Origin: Scatavimonas merdipullorum
GTDB taxonomy: Bacteria; Bacillota; Clostridia; Oscillospirales; Acutalibacteraceae
DNA: 8,503 nucleotides
Reading direction: 5' to 3'
NCBI GenBank assembly: GCA_018712865.1
Contig: DVGH01000002.1
Location: forward strand, 1-8,503
The first letter of the stretch is position 1. Every line of letters starts with the position of its first letter. This document shows, in pieces, positions 4,795 through 8,503 of the stretch. The notes under the pieces were generated by a model. The model ran no database searches. It saw nothing but the letters and a program-made list of their open reading frames with translations, and had not been told where the DNA came from. Made by a program: the position numbers and the translations under genes.

Positions 4795-5691
4795 TCAGTC
4801 GATCATGATCTGTGCGCCGCAGGCATCCGGGCTTAAAACCTTAAAACGCCAGTTTTTTATACCCTTTTCTTCAAGAGAAGTAAGCGCATGCGCACGAAAG
4901 ATATCCTGTAGCTTGTCATCTATGATGGAAATAACGGTTGGTCCGGCGCCGCTTATATAAGTACCATAGGAGCCAAGCTCATAGCTTGTGCGAAAGACGG
5001 TGTCCAGCCCGGGGATAAATTGCGTGCGGTAGGGTTGATGTAAGCGGTCCTGCACAGCAACGCGGAGGTTTTCCAGGCTTCCGGAAAAAAGCGCCGCGGT
5101 CATCAGCGCGGAACGCGAAAGATTATAAACGGCGTCTTCGCGGGAGTAGGATTTTGGAAGAGCGCTTCTGGCCGTTTCGGTTTTCAGCTCAAAGGGAGGG
5201 ATAAAAAGGCCAAAGCGAATATGCGCGGCAATGGGGACCGTAACAGAATGAACACGTCCGCCCTCTATGGCGGACGTGACAAGCCCGCCGGTAAAAGCCG
5301 GCGTAGTATTGTCCGGGTGGCCCTCTATTTTGCAGGCAAGATTCACAAGGTCGTGCTGTGTAAGCGGGTTACCAAGAAAGCGGTTGGCGCCAAGCAGCCC
5401 TGCAACAATACAGGCGCTGCTGCTCCCCAGCCCTCTTGTCATGGGAATATTGTTTTCCTGCACCAGCTTTAAGCCTGGAAAGCGACGCCCACATTCTTTA
5501 TAAAGATAAGAAGCAGACCAGTAAATCAGGTTGCTTTGGTCGGTTGGGACGGCAACGGCGTCTTTTGAAGTAATAGCAATCCCGTCAAATTCTTCCATCC
5601 ATACCTGGTTATACATACTCAAAGCAATGCCCAGGCTGTCAAAGCCTGAGCCTAAATTTGCGCTTGTCGCGGGAACCTGAATCCGAATCAT
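4795..5691 (-). CDS. thrB: Homoserine kinase (GHMP kinase family)
   Basis: It transfers phosphate from ATP to homoserine, making O-phosphohomoserine, the substrate of threonine synthase, in the cytoplasm. The 298-residue length is normal. GHMP motifs are all present: the N-terminal VPATSANLGSGFDSLG (6-21), the ATP-binding PMTRGLGSSSA loop (83-93), EGHPDN (123-128) with the following TGG, and the C-terminal SGAGPT (247-252). The start ATG lies 2 bases after the hom stop codon. A GGGGA sequence about 10 bases upstream, inside the end of hom, is the only ribosome binding candidate, so translation is probably coupled to hom. lysC follows after 104 bases. Threonine synthase is not in the window. 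The identity is firm. Confidence 0.97.
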   Translation of the reverse strand: MIRIQVPATSANLGSGFDSLGIALSMYNQVWMEEFDGIAITSKDAVAVPTDQSNLIYWSASYLYKECGRRFPGLKLVQENNIPMTRGLGSSSACIVAGLLGANRFLGNPLTQHDLVNLACKIEGHPDNTTPAFTGGLVTSAIEGGRVHSVTVPIAAHIRFGLFIPPFELKTETARSALPKSYSREDAVYNLSRSALMTAALFSGSLENLRVAVQDRLHQPYRTQFIPGLDTVFRTSYELGSYGTYISGAGPTVISIIDDKLQDIFRAHALTSLEEKGIKNWRFKVLSPDACGAQIMID

Positions 5692-5693
5692 AA

Positions 5694-6938
5694 TTACAAA
5701 TCCCCAATTCTGATTTTAGATACAACCTTCACGCCTTGGCTTTGCAGCTTGTCAATATCTGCAAGGATGGCGCCCACAGTCTTTTCCGGAGTAATAAAAG
5801 CAAACTCGCCGTCAGCAGTATTATTGCGGCCAAGCGGTGTAACAGCACCAAAAATATTTTTGGCGGATGCAAGGGCATCTTCCGTATTGTCTGCAAAAGC
5901 CCTGATAAACATGGATGTGACGCTTTGTTCCCAGGGAAGCACATAATCGTCCGTGCCGTCGGCCCAATACAGGTATTTCCTTGCCTTTAAATGCTTAATG
6001 CAGTCTATCATATCGGCTACTACCGCGCTGGCCGTTGGCAGTTTACCGGCACCCTTGCCGTAAAATACAACGTCGCCGGTTGCATCGCCGCGAACCATAA
6101 TACCGTTGAACACGTCATCCACACCGGCCAGCTGGCTTTGGCTGCTGATAAACATGGGAGCTACAAAAATATCGATCCGGCCGTCGTCAAGCATTTTTAC
6201 GCTGCCGATCAATTTGATCACACCGCCCCAGGCGGAAGCGTAGGCCACGTCTTCTAATGTAATGTTTGTAATGCCTTCTGTATATATGTTGTCGGGATAA
6301 ACATGTTTGCCAAATGTAAGGGACGCCAAAATACAGATTTTGCGTACTGCGTCATAACCGTCTACGTCTGCGGAAGGGTCGCGCTCGGCATAGCCAAGCT
6401 TTTGCGCCAGCGCCAATGCCTGGTCAAACTTCATGTGCTCATGAATCATTTTTGTAAGAATAAAATTGGTTGTCCCGTTTAAAATACCAGCGATCTGGCT
6501 GACCTCATTTGCTGCAAGGCACTGGCTGATCGGCCGGATAATAGGGATACCGCCGCCGACGCTTGCCTCAAAAAGGAAATTGGCGTTTTTGTCCTTTGCA
6601 ATCTGCAAAAGCTGCGCGCCTTTGGCTGCAACCAGCTCTTTATTGGACGTAACAACGCTTTTTCCCTTTTCCAGGCAGCGCTTTACAAAATCGAAAGCCG
6701 GGTGCAGGCCACCCATTGTCTCTACAACAACCTTTACCTCTTCGTCGTTGCAGATATCGTCAAAATTCTTGGTAAACCGGTCGTGTAGGGGGCTGTCGGG
6801 AAAATCGCGTATATCTAAAATATATTTAATATGCATTTCTTCCTGCGCTCTTTTTTTCAGGCTTTCCCTGTGCGTGAGCAATATTTCCGCAACACCGGAG
6901 CCAACAACCCCATAGCCCATAATCGCTACCTGTATCAT
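5694..6938 (-). CDS. hom: Homoserine dehydrogenase
   Basis: It reduces L-aspartate 4-semialdehyde to homoserine with NAD(P)H, the branch point from lysine towards threonine and methionine. Numbered from the ATG at 6938 the protein has 414 residues. It shows the Rossmann motif GYGVVGSG (8-15), VTSNKELVA (96-104), LNGTTNF (153-159), and the full family signature from A178 to K200 (AQKLGYAERDPSADVDGYDA, then VRK). The last 80 or so residues (FIRAFADNTEDALAS onward) are a regulatory ACT-like region. I chose the ATG at 6936-6938 over an in-frame TTG at 6951-6953 because AGAGGTG lies just before it and MIQVAIMGYG is the usual N-terminus. It is the first gene of hom-thrB-lysC. The 71 bases between it and the penicillin-binding protein hold no clear promoter, T-box or terminator, so read-through from that gene is possible. 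Confidence 0.97.
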   Translation of the reverse strand: MIQVAIMGYGVVGSGVAEILLTHRESLKKRAQEEMHIKYILDIRDFPDSPLHDRFTKNFDDICNDEEVKVVVETMGGLHPAFDFVKRCLEKGKSVVTSNKELVAAKGAQLLQIAKDKNANFLFEASVGGGIPIIRPISQCLAANEVSQIAGILNGTTNFILTKMIHEHMKFDQALALAQKLGYAERDPSADVDGYDAVRKICILASLTFGKHVYPDNIYTEGITNITLEDVAYASAWGGVIKLIGSVKMLDDGRIDIFVAPMFISSQSQLAGVDDVFNGIMVRGDATGDVVFYGKGAGKLPTASAVVADMIDCIKHLKARKYLYWADGTDDYVLPWEQSVTSMFIRAFADNTEDALASAKNIFGAVTPLGRNNTADGEFAFITPEKTVGAILADIDKLQSQGVKVVSKIRIGDL

Positions 6939-7009
6939 TTTACACCTCTTCAAAAGTTTTCATAATTCTTATTCTATTACCGCAAAAGCAAATCTGCTAC
7001 CAAGGGGGG

Positions 7010-8503
7010 CTATATATACTCCCCGCTGGTAACATCCCCGCCAGTAGAAACGTCCCCGCCGCTTTCGGCAGGCGGAACATCATCGGATGAAGCCGGTGGC
7101 TCAGGCGCCACGCTACCGGGGTCTTCTGAGGGAACATCGGAATAATCAGGCTCACTGGAAGCATCGTCGGACGAAACGTCTGAGCTGTCGTCGTAGGAAT
7201 AGCTGGAATCGTAATCGTCGTCATAATCATCGTAGTTATCGTAGCTGTCATCATAATAACTGTACCCGTGGCCGCCGTAGCAGTAATCAGGGCGCATATC
7301 TTCTGTATAATATCCCATATAGGTTTCTCCGCAATAGCTGGTGGCAAGCAAACCTGTTGACGCGCAATATGGGATAGCTTCTACATTGGGTGAAAGCGTA
7401 AATTCCTTCGGTTCTTTATCAGAGAGATATTCTGACATCAGGTCATGGAAGGTCTGCTCGGCAACGTTGGTGCTGCCAACAATCGAGGCAGGCGTATCAA
7501 AGCCGGTCCATATACCCAGCAGCGCATAGGGGGAAAGGCCAATAAACCAGTGGTCCTTACCGTAGTCCGTGGTACCGGTTTTACCAAGAATATCCCAACC
7601 TGAAATGGCAGCCATACCGGCAGCAGTATGCGCCGGGTTGGAATAGGTAACGTTATAGTGCAAAAGCCGGTTCATAATTGTAGCGGTTTCAGATGAGTAG
7701 GACTGGATTGGAATGTTTTCGCGGTTGTCTAAAATGATTTCCCCATCCTGGTCCGTTACGTAGTAGTAGGAATACGGTTCATAATATCTACCGCCGTTGC
7801 CCATGTATTGGTAAGAAGAGACCATTTCCCTGACGGTGACGCCTCCGTTGAGGCCACCAATGGACAAGCCGCCGATGTTTTCTGAATCTTCCGTTGTCAA
7901 ATGCCGGAAGCCCGTCTTGTTTACAGCCTGGTTATAAGCGTTTTCCACGCCGACCAGCTGCATGGTTTGTACAGCCGCACCGTTTAAAGATGCCTCAATT
8001 GCATCGGGCAAAAGGACGTTACCGTAATAATAGCCGCCCGAGTTGTTTGGGCCGGAAATCCAGCCGTTATCTGTCCATGCCCAGTGTTCAATCGGTTCGT
8101 CCAATACAAACGACGAAAAATGGTAAATTTTATTTTCAATAGCCAGTGGGTAGACAAACGAAGGTTTAATAGAGGAACCGGGCTGCAGTTCGGAAATATT
8201 TGCCCTGTCCCACAACAGCATGCCGTCCTTTTTTTCCCGACTGCCGACAGAGGCAATAATACGCCCGTCAAAATCCATCATAATCAGACCCATTTGCAGG
8301 TTAGGGTCGGAAGGGGTGTCCAGATTTAAAACGTATTGCTCTGCAAATTCCTGCATTTCGGTATCCATAGCACAGTAAATTTTTAACCCTTCGGTATACA
8401 GCTTGGTAGAAGCAGCCTCTTCGCTGATATTCAGTTCCTGTGCCAGGTCTGTGCGGAGGTCACGGAAAAGCATGTCAATATACCAGTTTGGTACCTCTTC
8501 TTC
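7010..8503 (-). CDS. Class A penicillin-binding protein, transpeptidase part (5' end outside window)
   Basis: It is a bifunctional peptidoglycan synthase working outside the cytoplasmic membrane; the visible part cross-links peptide stems. The frame is open to the window edge (EEEVPNWYIDMLF), so the Met at 8473 is internal. Some 497 residues are seen; the membrane anchor and glycosyltransferase domain lie beyond the edge. NWYIDM and LYTEGLKIYCAMD form the linker typical of PBP1a-like proteins. Transpeptidase motifs, numbered from Met 8473, are S-x-x-K in PGSSIKP (catalytic Ser100, Lys103), S-x-N in ASLNG (162-164) and K-T-G-T (298-301). After the domain come PYCASTGLLATSYC and a further Cys at 398, then a low-complexity acidic tail. 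The gene ends with TAG at 7010-7012, 71 bases before hom. I see no convincing terminator after it. Family assignment is firm; the exact paralogue is not. Confidence 0.95.
   Translation of the reverse strand, partial: EEEVPNWYIDMLFRDLRTDLAQELNISEEAASTKLYTEGLKIYCAMDTEMQEFAEQYVLNLDTPSDPNLQMGLIMMDFDGRIIASVGSREKKDGMLLWDRANISELQPGSSIKPSFVYPLAIENKIYHFSSFVLDEPIEHWAWTDNGWISGPNNSGGYYYGNVLLPDAIEASLNGAAVQTMQLVGVENAYNQAVNKTGFRHLTTEDSENIGGLSIGGLNGGVTVREMVSSYQYMGNGGRYYEPYSYYYVTDQDGEIILDNRENIPIQSYSSETATIMNRLLHYNVTYSNPAHTAAGMAAISGWDILGKTGTTDYGKDHWFIGLSPYALLGIWTGFDTPASIVGSTNVAEQTFHDLMSEYLSDKEPKEFTLSPNVEAIPYCASTGLLATSYCGETYMGYYTEDMRPDYCYGGHGYSYYDDSYDNYDDYDDDYDSSYSYDDSSDVSSDDASSEPDYSDVPSEDPGSVAPEPPASSDDVPPAESGGDVSTGGDVTSGEYI
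7013..7273 (-). other. Acidic Asp/Ser/Tyr-rich low-complexity tail of the penicillin-binding protein
   Basis: The last 87 residues are a non-globular tail. First comes a Tyr/Asp-rich block (GYSYYDDSYDNYDDYDDDYD), then Asp/Ser-rich, then Pro/Ser/Glu-rich (EPDYSDVPSEDPGSVAPEP), ending Gly/Thr-rich. It lies outside the cell after the transpeptidase domain. Ser/Pro/Gly-rich tails are common on Bacillota class A PBPs; one this rich in Tyr and Asp is less usual. Function unknown; a wall-facing flexible linker or a metal- or protein-binding segment is possible. In DNA the block is a run of GAT/GAC and TAT/TAC codons, a repeat-like stretch prone to length change. Confidence 0.75.

Noticed and set aside
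6951..6953. TTG start for hom giving MKRCKMIQVA
   Set aside because: The TTG overlaps the ribosome binding site region. The ATG at 6936-6938 has AGAGGTG upstream and the usual family N-terminus.
6939..7009. Promoter for hom (TTGGTA/TAATAG or TTGCTT/AATTAT)
   Set aside because: Each pair matches consensus poorly. I could not choose one, so no promoter is annotated.
7000..7030. Imperfect GGGG/CCCC hairpin at the end of the penicillin-binding protein gene as a terminator
   Set aside because: It has a mismatched stem, a long AT loop and no T-run after it.
6997..7347. 116-codon Thr/Ile-rich minus-strand ORF
   Set aside because: It is an alternative frame of the low-complexity penicillin-binding protein tail; its Thr/Ile/Met runs come from Asp/Tyr codons read out of frame.

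Overview
The window looks like ordinary chromosome of a Gram-positive Bacillota of the Clostridia type. The evidence is Shine-Dalgarno-led genes with AAGGGAGG/GGAGG-class sites, consensus sigma-A-type promoters, the fusA-tuf pair that normally closes the str operon, a hom-thrB-lysC cluster, a CCA-encoding tRNA followed directly by an intrinsic terminator, and a long MmcQ/YjbR protein of a kind I know from clostridial genomes. No mobile element, CRISPR array, origin or defence system is visible. The species cannot be named from this window alone.

Layout. Plus strand: the 3' part of fusA (1-764), a spacer carrying a promoter (795-823), tuf (879-2081) and a strong terminator (2124-2155). The strand then switches. 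Convergent to tuf is a YjbR-family gene (2320-2982, minus), with its own hairpin terminator and one or two promoters in 3029-3126. A roughly 140-base stretch (3143-3280) has no assignable function. Next on the minus strand is a self-contained tRNA-Pro(GGG) unit: consensus promoter 3439-3467, leader hairpin 3409-3432, tRNA 3325-3401, terminator 3281-3325. Upstream of it on the minus strand, in transcription order, are a class A penicillin-binding protein running off the window edge (7010-8503), hom (5694-6938), thrB (4795-5691) and lysC (3476-4690).

How the genes work together. EF-G and EF-Tu drive translation elongation, and tuf appears able to be transcribed from its own promoter as well as from the operon. 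LysC phosphorylates aspartate, Hom reduces aspartate semialdehyde to homoserine, and ThrB phosphorylates homoserine for threonine synthesis. Aspartate-semialdehyde dehydrogenase and threonine synthase are not in the window. hom and thrB are separated by 2 bases and must be cotranscribed. lysC follows after about 100 bases and has its own near-consensus promoter. lysC also contains a strong internal ribosome binding site and in-frame ATG, as expected for the alpha/beta two-subunit aspartokinases. The penicillin-binding protein is an unrelated cell-wall gene upstream.

I did not find an undescribed multi-gene system. The most interesting signals are regulatory: the internal lysC start, a dyad centred on the lysC -35 box, a Fur/PerR-shaped palindrome upstream of the YjbR gene, a dyad filling the tuf promoter spacer, the tightly packed tRNA-Pro unit, and the unexplained 3143-3280 stretch.
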